This document shows, in pieces, positions 26,235 to 34,231 of a DNA stretch of 64,000 bases. The DNA is taken from NCBI GenBank assembly GCA_900752215.1, contig CAADUO010000011.1, positions 11,562 through 75,561 of the forward strand, read 5' to 3'. Source of the stretch: an uncultured Collinsella sp. (GTDB lineage: Bacteria; Actinomycetota; Coriobacteriia; Coriobacteriales; Coriobacteriaceae). Position 1 is the first letter of the stretch, and the number at the start of each line of letters is the position of its first letter. The translations under genes were made by a program, and so were the position numbers. The notes below the pieces were generated by a model, which saw nothing but the letters and a program-made list of their open reading frames with translations, had not been told where the DNA came from and made no database searches.

Positions 26235-26250
26235 TCTGACATATGCCAGA
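26235..26250. promoter_or_regulatory. Upstream palindromic operator candidate (TCTGACATATGCCAGA)
   Basis: A 16-base near-perfect palindrome, one mismatch, placed just upstream of the -35 element of the DUF134-NifX gene. Its core TGACATATG recurs at 26290-26301. Confidence 0.6.
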
Positions 26251-26256
26251 AATTCA

Positions 26257-26284
26257 TTGCGCAAATCCGCACGTTCGCTATTCT
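26257..26284 (+). promoter_or_regulatory. Candidate promoter of the DUF134-NifX gene
   Basis: TTGCGC (26257-26262) and TATTCT (26279-26284) are separated by 16 bases. The predicted start of transcription falls in or next to the downstream palindrome, so a protein bound at either palindrome would be expected to affect RNA polymerase. Confidence 0.5.
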
Positions 26285-26289
26285 ATTGT

Positions 26290-26301
26290 TGACATATGTC
26301 A
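26290..26301. promoter_or_regulatory. Downstream palindromic operator candidate (TGACATATGTCA)
   Basis: A perfect 12-base palindrome between the -10 element and the ribosome binding site of the DUF134-NifX gene. It matches the core of the palindrome at 26235-26250; the centres are about 53 bases apart, near five helical turns. Confidence 0.65.
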
Positions 26302-26315
26302 GATAAGGAGTGCGC

Positions 26316-27080
26316 ATGGCAGGAAGACGCGAGAAACTGCGCCGCGTCGGGATCATCCCCGAATATCGCGGTTTTACCCCCGATGGCCTGGCGAGCGGCG
26401 ATGCCATCGATATGACAGTCGACGAGCTCGAGGTGCTGCGCCTGTGCGACTTGGAAGGCCTTAACCAAGAGGCAGTCGCCCAGCACATGGGCATTGCCCG
26501 CGCCACGGTGACGGCAATCTGCAGCCGCGCGCATCGCAAGGTGGCCGATGCGCTGGTCAACGGACGGGCGCTCGTTATCGAGGGCGGCAATATCGCATAC
26601 TCCCCCATCACCACGACAACGGCCGCATGGCCAGCAAAGGAGGTCGACACCATGAGGGTGGCAACGACGTACGACAACGGCAACATCTTTATGCACTTTG
26701 GCCGCAGCGAGCAGTTCAAGATCTACGACATCCAGGATGGCAAGGTGCTCAACGAGCAGGTCGTAGGCACCGGCGGCACCGGCCACGGCGCCTTGGCGGG
26801 CCTGCTTGCCAAAGGTGGCGTTGACACGCTCATTTGCGGCGGTATCGGCGGCGGCGCTATCAACGCGCTTGCCCAAGCCGGCATCACGGTCTATGCGGGC
26901 GCCCAGGGCAGCTGCGATGCCTGCGTCGAGGCCCTCATTGCCGGCACGCTCGCGCAGACCGGCGAGGCCACCTGCGATTGCCATGGCCACGACCACGAGC
27001 ACATCCATGAGCACGGCGGATCCTGCGGTTGCCACGGCCATCACGAGAACGAGGGTCACGAGGGCTGCAGCTGCCACTAA
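26316..27080 (+). CDS. DUF134 HTH domain fused to NifX-type cofactor domain with His/Cys-rich tail
   Basis: 254 residues from ATG at 26316, preceded by AAGGAG. Residues 1 to about 95 are a DUF134 (UPF0251) DNA-binding domain with a helix-turn-helix at NQEAVAQHMGIARATVTAIC. Residues 113 to about 215 are a dinitrogenase iron-molybdenum cofactor (NifX/NifB C-terminal-like) domain, MRVATTYDNGNIFMHFGRS to CGGIGGGAINALAQAGI. The last 35 residues hold 6 Cys and 11 His and look like a metal store or sensor. An in-frame ATG at 26652, right at the second domain, has a near-perfect AAAGGAGGT seven bases before it, so a shorter second product of 142 residues is likely. Metal-responsive autoregulation is inferred. 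Confidence 0.85.
   Translation: MAGRREKLRRVGIIPEYRGFTPDGLASGDAIDMTVDELEVLRLCDLEGLNQEAVAQHMGIARATVTAICSRAHRKVADALVNGRALVIEGGNIAYSPITTTTAAWPAKEVDTMRVATTYDNGNIFMHFGRSEQFKIYDIQDGKVLNEQVVGTGGTGHGALAGLLAKGGVDTLICGGIGGGAINALAQAGITVYAGAQGSCDACVEALIAGTLAQTGEATCDCHGHDHEHIHEHGGSCGCHGHHENEGHEGCSCH
26636..26654 (+). promoter_or_regulatory. Internal Shine-Dalgarno site and in-frame ATG at the domain boundary
   Basis: AAAGGAGGT (26636-26644), a 7-base spacer and ATG (26652) in frame with the DUF134-NifX gene. It is the strongest ribosome binding sequence in this part of the window and sits exactly where the NifX-type domain begins (residue 113). Confidence 0.7.
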
Positions 27081-27137
27081 CAGCAGGCAATCGATGCCAT
27101 CACGCGTCTGCTCACACAACATATAACGCACCAACGA

Positions 27138-27173
27138 CGAAGGCCGCCTGGAATACCATCCAGGCGGCCTTCG
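27138..27173. terminator. Shared hairpin between convergent DUF134-NifX and ffh genes
   Basis: A 14-bp perfect stem (CGAAGGCCGCCTGG/CCAGGCGGCCTTCG) with an 8-base loop. Neither side has a good T-run, but position and strength fit a bidirectional terminator between convergent genes. Confidence 0.6.
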
Positions 27174-27195
27174 CCATACACGACTCTACCAGTCG

Positions 27196-28671
27196 TTACT
27201 TCTTATTGCGCATCTGCGCTTCCATCTGGCGCAGCAGATCCATATCGGACTTAGGACCGCCCGTCCCAAGTCCGCCCATGCCGCCCAGGCCCATGGCATC
27301 CAGACCGGGAATATTGGGCATGCGCATCTTTTTGCCCTTCTTACCCTTCTTGCCCTTCTTGCCGCCGGCCTGCGCCTGATTGGCCATCGAGCGCATGCGG
27401 CCCATCATCTTATTCATCTCGCCCCACTGCTTCATAAGGCTATTGACCTCAGTGGGGGTCACGCCGGCGCCCTTGGCAATGCGGGCGCGGCGCTGGCCGT
27501 TGATGATGGAGGGACGCAGACGCTCCTCCTTGGTCATCGACATGATGATGGCCTCGTTCTTGTCGAAGATGCCCTCGTCCAGGTTGCCGCCCATCTGGTT
27601 GAGCGCGCGCTGGCCACCGGGAAGCATGCCCAAGATGCCCTTCATGCCGCCCATCTTCTTGACGGCCTTCATCTGGTCGAGCATGTCGTTCATGGTAAAG
27701 CCCTCGCGCAGCATGCGCTCGGCGGCCTCGAGCTGCTCTGCGTCGGCCGCCTCCTGGGCCTTCTCGATGATGCCGACAACATCGCCCATGCCCAAGATTC
27801 GCTTGGCCATACGATCGGGATAGAACGGCTCAAGCGAATCGGGTTTCTCGCCCATGCTCACGAACTTGATGGGCTTGCCGGTCACCTGGCGCACCGAAAG
27901 CGCGCCACCGCCACGGGCATCGCCGTCGAGCTTGGAGATGATCACGCCGTCAAAGTCGGTACGCTCGGCAAAGGTCGAGACGACGTTGACGATATCCTGG
28001 CCGGTCATGGCATCGACGACCATCAGCACCTGATCGGGCTTGACGGCCTTCTTGATGTCCACGGCCTCCTGCATCATCTGCTCGTCGATCTGCAAACGAC
28101 CGGCGGTATCGACGATGACCACGTCACGCAGGTGGTCAACGGCCTCCTGGATGGCGCCCTTGGCGATGTCAACCGGGTGCTCGCCATCGCCACGGAAGAC
28201 CGGCACGCCGATCTCTCCGCCAAGCGTGGCCAGCTGGTCGGCAGCGGCGGGACGGTAGACGTCGCACGCGGCGAGCAGCGGCGAGCGGCCCTGCTTCTTG
28301 AGCAGGTAGGCCAGCTTTACGGCCGCCGTGGTCTTACCGGAGCCCTGCAGGCCCACGAGCATGATGACATTGGGAATGCGGTTACTAAAGACGAGCTTGC
28401 TCTCTGTGGAGCCGAGCATCTCGGTGAGCTCGTCGAGCACGATCTTGACGACGTTTTGCGCTGGCGACAGCGACTCCATGACCTCGGCGGTCATGCAGCG
28501 GTCCTTGGTCTTGGCGACGAACTCCTTGACGACCTTGAAGTTGACGTCGGCCTCGAGCAGCGCCATGCGAATGTCGCGCATGGCCGAGGTGATATCGGCC
28601 TCGGTCAGCTTACCCTTGCCGCGCAAGCGGTCAAATGTGTCGTTGAGGCGATCGCTCAGGGAATCAAACAC
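27196..28671 (-). CDS. ffh: Signal recognition particle protein Ffh (SRP54)
   Basis: 491 residues. The N-domain (FDSLSDRLNDTFDRLRGKG) is followed by the G-domain with GLQGSGKTT, VDTAGRLQID and SKLDGDARGG, and by a Met-rich M domain (from about 300) that binds SRP RNA (TEERLRPSIINGQRRARIAKGAG) and signal peptides. The C-terminus is long and rich in Gly, Met and Lys (about 435-491). It targets nascent membrane proteins with FtsY, encoded 10 bases upstream. The SRP RNA gene was not found in this window. Confidence 0.96.
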   Translation of the reverse strand: MFDSLSDRLNDTFDRLRGKGKLTEADITSAMRDIRMALLEADVNFKVVKEFVAKTKDRCMTAEVMESLSPAQNVVKIVLDELTEMLGSTESKLVFSNRIPNVIMLVGLQGSGKTTAAVKLAYLLKKQGRSPLLAACDVYRPAAADQLATLGGEIGVPVFRGDGEHPVDIAKGAIQEAVDHLRDVVIVDTAGRLQIDEQMMQEAVDIKKAVKPDQVLMVVDAMTGQDIVNVVSTFAERTDFDGVIISKLDGDARGGGALSVRQVTGKPIKFVSMGEKPDSLEPFYPDRMAKRILGMGDVVGIIEKAQEAADAEQLEAAERMLREGFTMNDMLDQMKAVKKMGGMKGILGMLPGGQRALNQMGGNLDEGIFDKNEAIIMSMTKEERLRPSIINGQRRARIAKGAGVTPTEVNSLMKQWGEMNKMMGRMRSMANQAQAGGKKGKKGKKGKKMRMPNIPGLDAMGLGGMGGLGTGGPKSDMDLLRQMEAQMRNKK

Positions 28672-28681
28672 TGGTTACTCC

Positions 28682-29599
28682 TTAGTTGGACTCGCCCACC
28701 AGGGCGCGGCAGAAATCTTTGGCGTTAAACTCCTGCAGGTCATCGACCTGCTCGCCCACGCCGATGCGCAGGATCGGGAGCTTGAGCTTCTCGGCGACAG
28801 CCATGGCGATACCACCCTTAGCCGTGCCGTCGAGCTTAGTCATGATAATACCGTCCAGGCCCAGAGCCTCGTTAAACTCGAGCGCCTGGTTCAGACCGTT
28901 CTGACCAGTGGCGGCATCGATCACGAGCACGACTGAGACGGGCATGGGGCCGGCGGCCATATTGGCGGCGCGCTTACGCGTCACGTTAACCACCTTGGCA
29001 AGCTCGCGCATGAGCTCGGGGCTCGTGTGCAGACGACCGGCAGTGTCGATAAGCACCAGGTCACTGCCGCGCTTGTCGGCCTCGTCGAGCACGTCGTAGC
29101 AAACACTTGCCGGGTCGGAGCCGCGATCGCGCTTGATGACGGGGACGCCAGCGCGCTGGCCCCACACATCGAGCTGCTCGATGGCGGCGGCGCGGAACGT
29201 ATCGGCAGAGCCGATCACGACATTCTTGCCGCGGGCGGCCATGGCGCTCGCGATCTTACCGACCGTAGTGGTCTTGCCGGCACCGTTAATGCCCACAAAC
29301 AGCACGCAGCTCGGCGTATCGGAGAACGGATCGCGCTCGATGGGCACAAAGTGCTGCTCAAGCTGCTCGGCCAGGGCGCGACGGAGTTGCGGGGCGGTCT
29401 TGAGGTTCTTCTTGGCCGCGGCATCGCGCAGGTCATCGGAGACCTTGATGGCGACCTCGGCGCCCATGTCACCCATGACGAGGGTGTCCTCCAGGTCCTC
29501 CCAAAAATCCTCGTCGACCTCGCCGCCAAAGTAAAAGACCTCGTTGAGGGCCTCGCGGCTGCGCTCAAGTCCGCGCGAGAGAGCGTCAAAGAATCCCAT
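28682..29599 (-). CDS. ftsY: Signal recognition particle receptor FtsY
   Basis: 305 residues. It has a short N-domain and the SRP-type GTPase domain with VGINGAGKTTTVGKIA, GSADTFRAAAIEQL, LIDTAGRLHTSPELM and TKLDGTAKGG. The acidic A domain found in E. coli FtsY is absent, as in many Gram-positive proteins. It docks Ffh-ribosome complexes at the membrane. Its ATG overlaps the smc stop codon (TAATG), the same coupling as seen in Bacillus smc-ftsY-ffh operons. Confidence 0.96.
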   Translation of the reverse strand: MGFFDALSRGLERSREALNEVFYFGGEVDEDFWEDLEDTLVMGDMGAEVAIKVSDDLRDAAAKKNLKTAPQLRRALAEQLEQHFVPIERDPFSDTPSCVLFVGINGAGKTTTVGKIASAMAARGKNVVIGSADTFRAAAIEQLDVWGQRAGVPVIKRDRGSDPASVCYDVLDEADKRGSDLVLIDTAGRLHTSPELMRELAKVVNVTRKRAANMAAGPMPVSVVLVIDAATGQNGLNQALEFNEALGLDGIIMTKLDGTAKGGIAMAVAEKLKLPILRIGVGEQVDDLQEFNAKDFCRALVGESN

Positions 29600-32500
29600 T
29601 ATGCATTCACGACCTTTCCGGTTTCGCGATCGAGTTTTTGCGAGACGACGCGACTGACGCCGTCGGCTTGCATCGAGACGCCATAGAGAACGTCAGCGTC
29701 CTCCATAGTACGGCGCTGATGCGAGATAACCAAGAGCTGCGTATCGGAACGCAGTACATCAAGGGCACCAATGAGCTTGGACAGGTTGGCGTCATCGAGC
29801 GCCGCCTCGACCTCGTCCAGCACATAGAACGGCACCGTGCGCGTGCGGTACACGGCAAAGAGAAGGGCGAGCGCCGTCAGGCTCTTCTCGCCGCCCGACA
29901 TGAGCATCATCTTGGTGATGCGCTTGCCGCGCGGCTGCGCCACGACCTCGATACCCGTCTCGGCAGGATGCTCGGGATCGGTCATCTCCAGATGAGCCTG
30001 ACCGCCCGGGAAGAGCATAGCGAAGATCTCGCGGAAGTTTGCGTCGACCTTCTCAAACGTCACCAGGAAGGCCTTCCGCATCTTGCGATCAATGGCCACC
30101 GTGATCTTGGTGAGCGCCTTGCGCGCGCTCTCCAGATCGGCCAGCTGCTCCTCGATGTAATCGGCGCGGCGCTTGAGCTGCTCGTACTCCTCCATGGCAA
30201 CCTGGTTCACAGGGCCCAGGTTGTTGATCTGACGCACGAGCTGGTTGAGTTCGCGCTCGGCGGCATCGCGGTCCGTGGGCGCCGGAAGCATGAGCGCTTC
30301 CTCTAGTACCGTGGTGCCATCGGCGGTAATGGCCTTAATGGCGGCCTCTACCTGCACCTCGAGCTTGCCACGCGCGACCTTGAACTCGTTTTGCGTGGCG
30401 GAGGCGGTATCGACCCGCTCCTTAGCGCGGGCAACCTCTGCCTTGGCATCCTCGATGGTCTTCTTGAGCGAAGCGGAGTCCGCCTCCTCCAGAGAGGCCT
30501 GGTCACGCAGGCGCGCTGCCCAATCCGACGCGCGTTCCAACAGAGCAGAATAGCGTTCGTGCATGGGGTCGACGCGCAGGCGCAGCAGCTCGAGCGAACG
30601 CGAAGCCTGGCGTGTTCCGCGGATACGACGGTCGATGCCCTCAAGACGATGCTCAAGGTCGGGCACGCGGCCCTTCAGCGAACGCAGGCGCTCGCTCGTC
30701 TGGGCCAGGCGCACCTTGGCATCGGCGAGCTTACCGGCGGCCTCGGAATCGTCACGGCGAACGCGGTCAAGTTCGTCGTTGGCCTCGGCAATCTGCAAGC
30801 CCAGATCGCTTGCCTGCGCGCGGGCCTCGTCACGCGAACGGGTGAGCTCATCAACCCGCGGGCGCGCAGCGCGAACGGCTTCGGCGGCCTGCTCGCGGCG
30901 CTTGGAGATGCGCACGCGCTCGACCTCGGCATTGTTGGCGCTTTGCTCCAAGCGGCCGATCTCGGAAAGCAGCGAGCGGCGCTCGCCCTCAAGACGGGCA
31001 ATCTCACCGGCGGCATCGCCCTCAGCGGCACGCGCTTCCTCAACGGCCGCATTGGCCTCGACGACCTGATCCGACACATGCTCAAACACAGCGGCCAAAT
31101 CGGGCTCAAGCCCCTCCAGCTCGCGAATGCGACGCTTGCGCTCCAGAGCACCCGACGCCTCGCCGGCATCGAGGCCCACACGCACCAGGCCGCCGCAGGC
31201 GACGCGGGCGCCATCGGGGGTCACGTAAGTCACGCCGTCAACGACCGGCGCCGAAAGCGCGGTAGAAAGATCGTCCACTACGTAATAGCCGCCGAGCAGC
31301 GCCTCGACGACGGGTCCGTAGCCTGCGCGCACGGACAGACGATCAACCAGGCGGGTACCGGCAGCGCCCTCAGCGGCGGTAGAGCCGCTCACGCCGCGCG
31401 CCACCAGCAATGCCTCGCCCGAGGCCTTCTTTTGGTCCAGAGCCGCACGACCGGCACGCTCAAGCGTGGCGGCGTCATCAAACAGCAGCGCATCGATATC
31501 GCCGGCGAGCAATTGCTCAACCAGGCCCTCAAGCTCGCGCGGGGCCTCCAGCACGTCGCCCAGACGACCCAAGACATCGTCGCCCAGCGCACCCACCAGA
31601 CGGCTCACGAGCGGCGAGCTGTCGGCCATGCGGGCATCGAGTTTCTTTTGGCTGGCAAGCTCCGAGCGCACCTCGGACAGCTTGTTGCGCGCCTCACTCT
31701 CACGATTACGCAAGTCCTTCAGGGCTGCACGGGCGACCTCGGTGGCCTCACGTGCATCGGCCTGGGCCTGGCGCGCTTCCTCAAGAGCGCCTTCAAGCTC
31801 CTCGGCGCGGTCACGACGGCTCTCGAGCGAGGCCATGACCTCCTCGAGCTGCTCGTCAATCTGCTCCAGGCGCGAGGCATACATGTTGTCCTCGACCTCG
31901 GCATTGCTCAAGGAATCCTTCACCTTGGCGAGCTCGAGCGCGGCATTATCGGCTACGCGCTGCACATCGCGTTGCTCACGCGTAAGCTGCGAGATCTGAT
32001 TGTCGAGCGCCACGCGCCGCTCGTGGAGCTCGGCAGCGGCAGGGCCAGCGGCGTCAACGTCCTCCTGGGCCTGCATGTGCGCACCGGTCACTTCCTCAAG
32101 CTGCGCACGCGCGTCCTCGAGCTCCTCGACCACGCGACGACGCTGATGCTCGGAGCTCGAAATCTGTCCGCGCATGTCAGACAGGCGCGACACCATGTTG
32201 TGGCCCTTTTCCTCGAGCAGGCGCATGTCGGAGTTAATGCGGCCGACCACATCTTGCATATGACGGCGCTGCTCGCCCAGGTCGCCCACAAACAGGCCCT
32301 TTTCCTCGAGCATGACCTGAAGCTTCTCGAGCTCGCGCTCCTTTTCGCCCAAGCGGTACTGCGCAAGCTCAAGCTCGGCGGCACCTTCCTTGGAGCGGCT
32401 CTCCAGGTCGTTCCACTGCGACTGCAGCGAACGCAGCTCGTCGACGGCTAGCATCTGCGTAAGCTCGTTCGCGCGCGAGGACAGCTCTTTGTACTTGCGC

Positions 32501-33135
32501 GCGCGATCGACCTGACGCTCCAGCGGTCGCAGCTGACGGGCGATTTCCTTATTGATGTCGCGGGCACGCATCAGGTGCTCGTCCATCGACTTAATTTTTT
32601 TGAGCGCACGCTCCTTGCGGCGCTTGTGCTTGGAGATGCCGGCGGCCTCCTCGATAAGGGCGCGGCGCTCCTCCGGGCGGCTCTGCAAAATGGCGTCGAG
32701 CTTGCCCTGGCTGATGATGGAATGCGTATCCTTGCCCAGGCCCGAATCGTGCAGGATGTCCTGAATGTCCATCAGGCGGCACGGACTCGAGTTGATGAGG
32801 TACTCGCTTTCGCCCGAGCGGTACATGCGACGGGTGATGGCGACTTCGTCAAAATCGACAGGCAGCATATGGTCCGAGTTATCGAGCACCAGCGTGACCT
32901 CGGCAACACCCACCGGCTTGCGCGCCGACGAGCCCGAGAAGATAACATCCTCCATGGCCTGGCCGCGCAGCTGCTTGGCGCTCTGCTCGCCCAGGACCCA
33001 CAGAATCGAGTCGGAGATGTTCGATTTTCCCGAGCCGTTGGGACCGACGATGACGGTCAGGCCCGGCTCAAACGTCATATGGGCGCGGTCGGCAAACGAC
33101 TTGAACCCTTTGAGCGTGAGGGACTTGAGATACAC
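29599..33135 (-). CDS. smc: Chromosome segregation ATPase SMC
   Basis: 1178 residues, full length. The N-terminal head has Walker A GPNGSGKSN (31-39) and VLGEQSAKQLRG. Two long coiled coils flank the hinge (about residues 500-680, ending GDAGEASG-like sequence). The C-terminal head has LMSGGEKSLTALALLFA (ABC signature) and FYVLDEVEAALDDANL (Walker B). SMC with ScpA/ScpB organises and separates the chromosome; the scp genes are not in the window. ATG at 33135 follows rnc by 10 bases. It sits in the rnc-smc-ftsY-ffh order known from Bacillus. Confidence 0.96.
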   Translation of the reverse strand: MYLKSLTLKGFKSFADRAHMTFEPGLTVIVGPNGSGKSNISDSILWVLGEQSAKQLRGQAMEDVIFSGSSARKPVGVAEVTLVLDNSDHMLPVDFDEVAITRRMYRSGESEYLINSSPCRLMDIQDILHDSGLGKDTHSIISQGKLDAILQSRPEERRALIEEAAGISKHKRRKERALKKIKSMDEHLMRARDINKEIARQLRPLERQVDRARKYKELSSRANELTQMLAVDELRSLQSQWNDLESRSKEGAAELELAQYRLGEKERELEKLQVMLEEKGLFVGDLGEQRRHMQDVVGRINSDMRLLEEKGHNMVSRLSDMRGQISSSEHQRRRVVEELEDARAQLEEVTGAHMQAQEDVDAAGPAAAELHERRVALDNQISQLTREQRDVQRVADNAALELAKVKDSLSNAEVEDNMYASRLEQIDEQLEEVMASLESRRDRAEELEGALEEARQAQADAREATEVARAALKDLRNRESEARNKLSEVRSELASQKKLDARMADSSPLVSRLVGALGDDVLGRLGDVLEAPRELEGLVEQLLAGDIDALLFDDAATLERAGRAALDQKKASGEALLVARGVSGSTAAEGAAGTRLVDRLSVRAGYGPVVEALLGGYYVVDDLSTALSAPVVDGVTYVTPDGARVACGGLVRVGLDAGEASGALERKRRIRELEGLEPDLAAVFEHVSDQVVEANAAVEEARAAEGDAAGEIARLEGERRSLLSEIGRLEQSANNAEVERVRISKRREQAAEAVRAARPRVDELTRSRDEARAQASDLGLQIAEANDELDRVRRDDSEAAGKLADAKVRLAQTSERLRSLKGRVPDLEHRLEGIDRRIRGTRQASRSLELLRLRVDPMHERYSALLERASDWAARLRDQASLEEADSASLKKTIEDAKAEVARAKERVDTASATQNEFKVARGKLEVQVEAAIKAITADGTTVLEEALMLPAPTDRDAAERELNQLVRQINNLGPVNQVAMEEYEQLKRRADYIEEQLADLESARKALTKITVAIDRKMRKAFLVTFEKVDANFREIFAMLFPGGQAHLEMTDPEHPAETGIEVVAQPRGKRITKMMLMSGGEKSLTALALLFAVYRTRTVPFYVLDEVEAALDDANLSKLIGALDVLRSDTQLLVISHQRRTMEDADVLYGVSMQADGVSRVVSQKLDRETGKVVNA

Positions 33136-33145
33136 GGTTCCTCGC

Positions 33146-33871
33146 TTACACGTGCTTCTTGTTCAGAATCACGCCGTTGGTGGTGTAACCCATGCGGTCG
33201 AGCGCTTCGAGCGCGGCGGCTCCCTCGGCTTCCTTCTTTGAAGAGCCGGAGCCGCGACCCTGGCGAATACCATCGATCAAAACCACGGCGGTAAAGGTGG
33301 GCGCATGCGCCGGGCCCTCGGAGCCAACAAGCTTGTAAGCCGGGGGTTCGTGACCGTCGGCTTGCACGCACTCCTGCAAAAACGACTTGGGGTTCGCAGG
33401 ATGCTCGGCACGCTCGGAAGCCAAATGCGGCTTAAGCGTACGATGGATAAACTCCGCTGCGGCATCCCAGCCGGCATCCAGGTACAGTGCGCCCACGAGC
33501 GACTCGTAGACGTTCTCGAGCGCCGAATGCAGGCCGCGCGCACCGGTACCGGTCTCGGAGGCACCAAAGATGATGATGTCGTCGATGCCCAGCTCGTGAG
33601 AAACCTCGGACAGCGTAGCGCCCGAGACAAGCGACACCTTCAGGCGCGTGAGCTTGCCCTCGTCAAACTCCGGATAGGACTCAAACAGGGAGCGTGCGAC
33701 CACAGCGCCCAAAATGGAATCGCCCAAGAACTCAAGGCGCTCATAGCTGGCAGAAACCGGCTGGCCCTCGACTGCCGAGGGATGCGTAAGGGCCGCGCGC
33801 AGCAGCACCTTATTATTGAACTCATGGCCCAGGATTTCCTGGGCGCGCGTAAGTCGTTCAGACAAAGCCAA
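33146..33871 (-). CDS. rnc: Ribonuclease III
   Basis: 241 residues. The RNase III signature ERLEFLGDSILG lies at 44-55, the second acidic site is in LENVYESLVGALYLD (Glu, Asp), and a C-terminal double-stranded RNA binding domain starts around 155 (NPKSFLQECVQADG) and ends with GSGSSKKEAEGAAALEAL. It processes rRNA precursors and structured mRNAs. It starts 3 bases after the acpP stop region, within the plsX-acpP-rnc-smc run. Confidence 0.95.
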   Translation of the reverse strand: MALSERLTRAQEILGHEFNNKVLLRAALTHPSAVEGQPVSASYERLEFLGDSILGAVVARSLFESYPEFDEGKLTRLKVSLVSGATLSEVSHELGIDDIIIFGASETGTGARGLHSALENVYESLVGALYLDAGWDAAAEFIHRTLKPHLASERAEHPANPKSFLQECVQADGHEPPAYKLVGSEGPAHAPTFTAVVLIDGIRQGRGSGSSKKEAEGAAALEALDRMGYTTNGVILNKKHV

Positions 33872-33874
33872 GAC

Positions 33875-34117
33875 CTAGGCCTCCCTGGCGTTTTCGATAG
33901 CGTCGACGGCGTCGGCGACAGAGTTGAGCGAGAGCAGGGTCTCGTCATCGATCTCGAGGTTGAACTCGTCCTCGATAGCCGTAACCAGCTGCAGGCGCTC
34001 GAGCGAGTTGGCATCGAGGTCGTCAAAGGTGGTCTCATCGCTAATTTCGGCAACATCGACGCCCAGAACGTCAGCAGCGACCTCGGCGATCTTGTCGAAG
34101 ATTTCGGAGCGATCCAT
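33875..34117 (-). CDS. acpP: Acyl carrier protein
   Basis: 80 residues from ATG at 34117, preceded by AGAGGAAG. It is acidic and helical, with the phosphopantetheine attachment Ser38 in DANSLERLQLV. The residue before the Ser is Asn, where almost all bacterial ACPs have Asp (DSL). The rest, including VTAIEDEFNLEIDDE, is normal. It carries growing acyl chains in fatty acid synthesis and donates acyl groups to PlsX, encoded just upstream. The 20-bp palindrome at 34155-34174 separates it from plsX and may modulate its expression. Confidence 0.92.
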   Translation of the reverse strand: MDRSEIFDKIAEVAADVLGVDVAEISDETTFDDLDANSLERLQLVTAIEDEFNLEIDDETLLSLNSVADAVDAIENAREA

Positions 34118-34141
34118 AGCGCTTCCTCTCATAGTGCATGA

Positions 34142-34175
34142 ATACCAAAAGAATGGTACCGCCCGGGCGGTACCA
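34142..34175 (-). terminator. Perfect 20-bp palindrome followed by T-rich sequence between plsX and acpP
   Basis: GGTACCGCCC/GGGCGGTACC (34155-34174) is a perfect palindrome without a loop; in RNA it would form an 8-bp stem with a 4-base loop. On the minus strand it is followed by ATTCTTTT. It may be a partial terminator that adjusts acpP, rnc and smc levels relative to plsX, or an RNA processing site. Confidence 0.6.
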
Positions 34176-34231
34176 AGACACGGTTCTGATTCTACCCCAC
34201 GACGCACGCCCCGAGACGCATAACGCCGCTG

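Noticed and set aside
26283..27134. A 283-codon minus-strand frame opposite the DUF134-NifX gene
   Set aside because: Hydrophobic low-complexity antisense product; the plus strand has two recognisable domains and good translation signals.
27081..27195. SRP RNA gene next to ffh
   Set aside because: The gap holds only a symmetrical hairpin; it is too short and lacks the GGAA/GNAR tetraloop region of SRP RNA.
30391..32451. A 686-codon plus-strand frame opposite smc
   Set aside because: Antisense to the SMC coiled coil; no ribosome binding site or domain.
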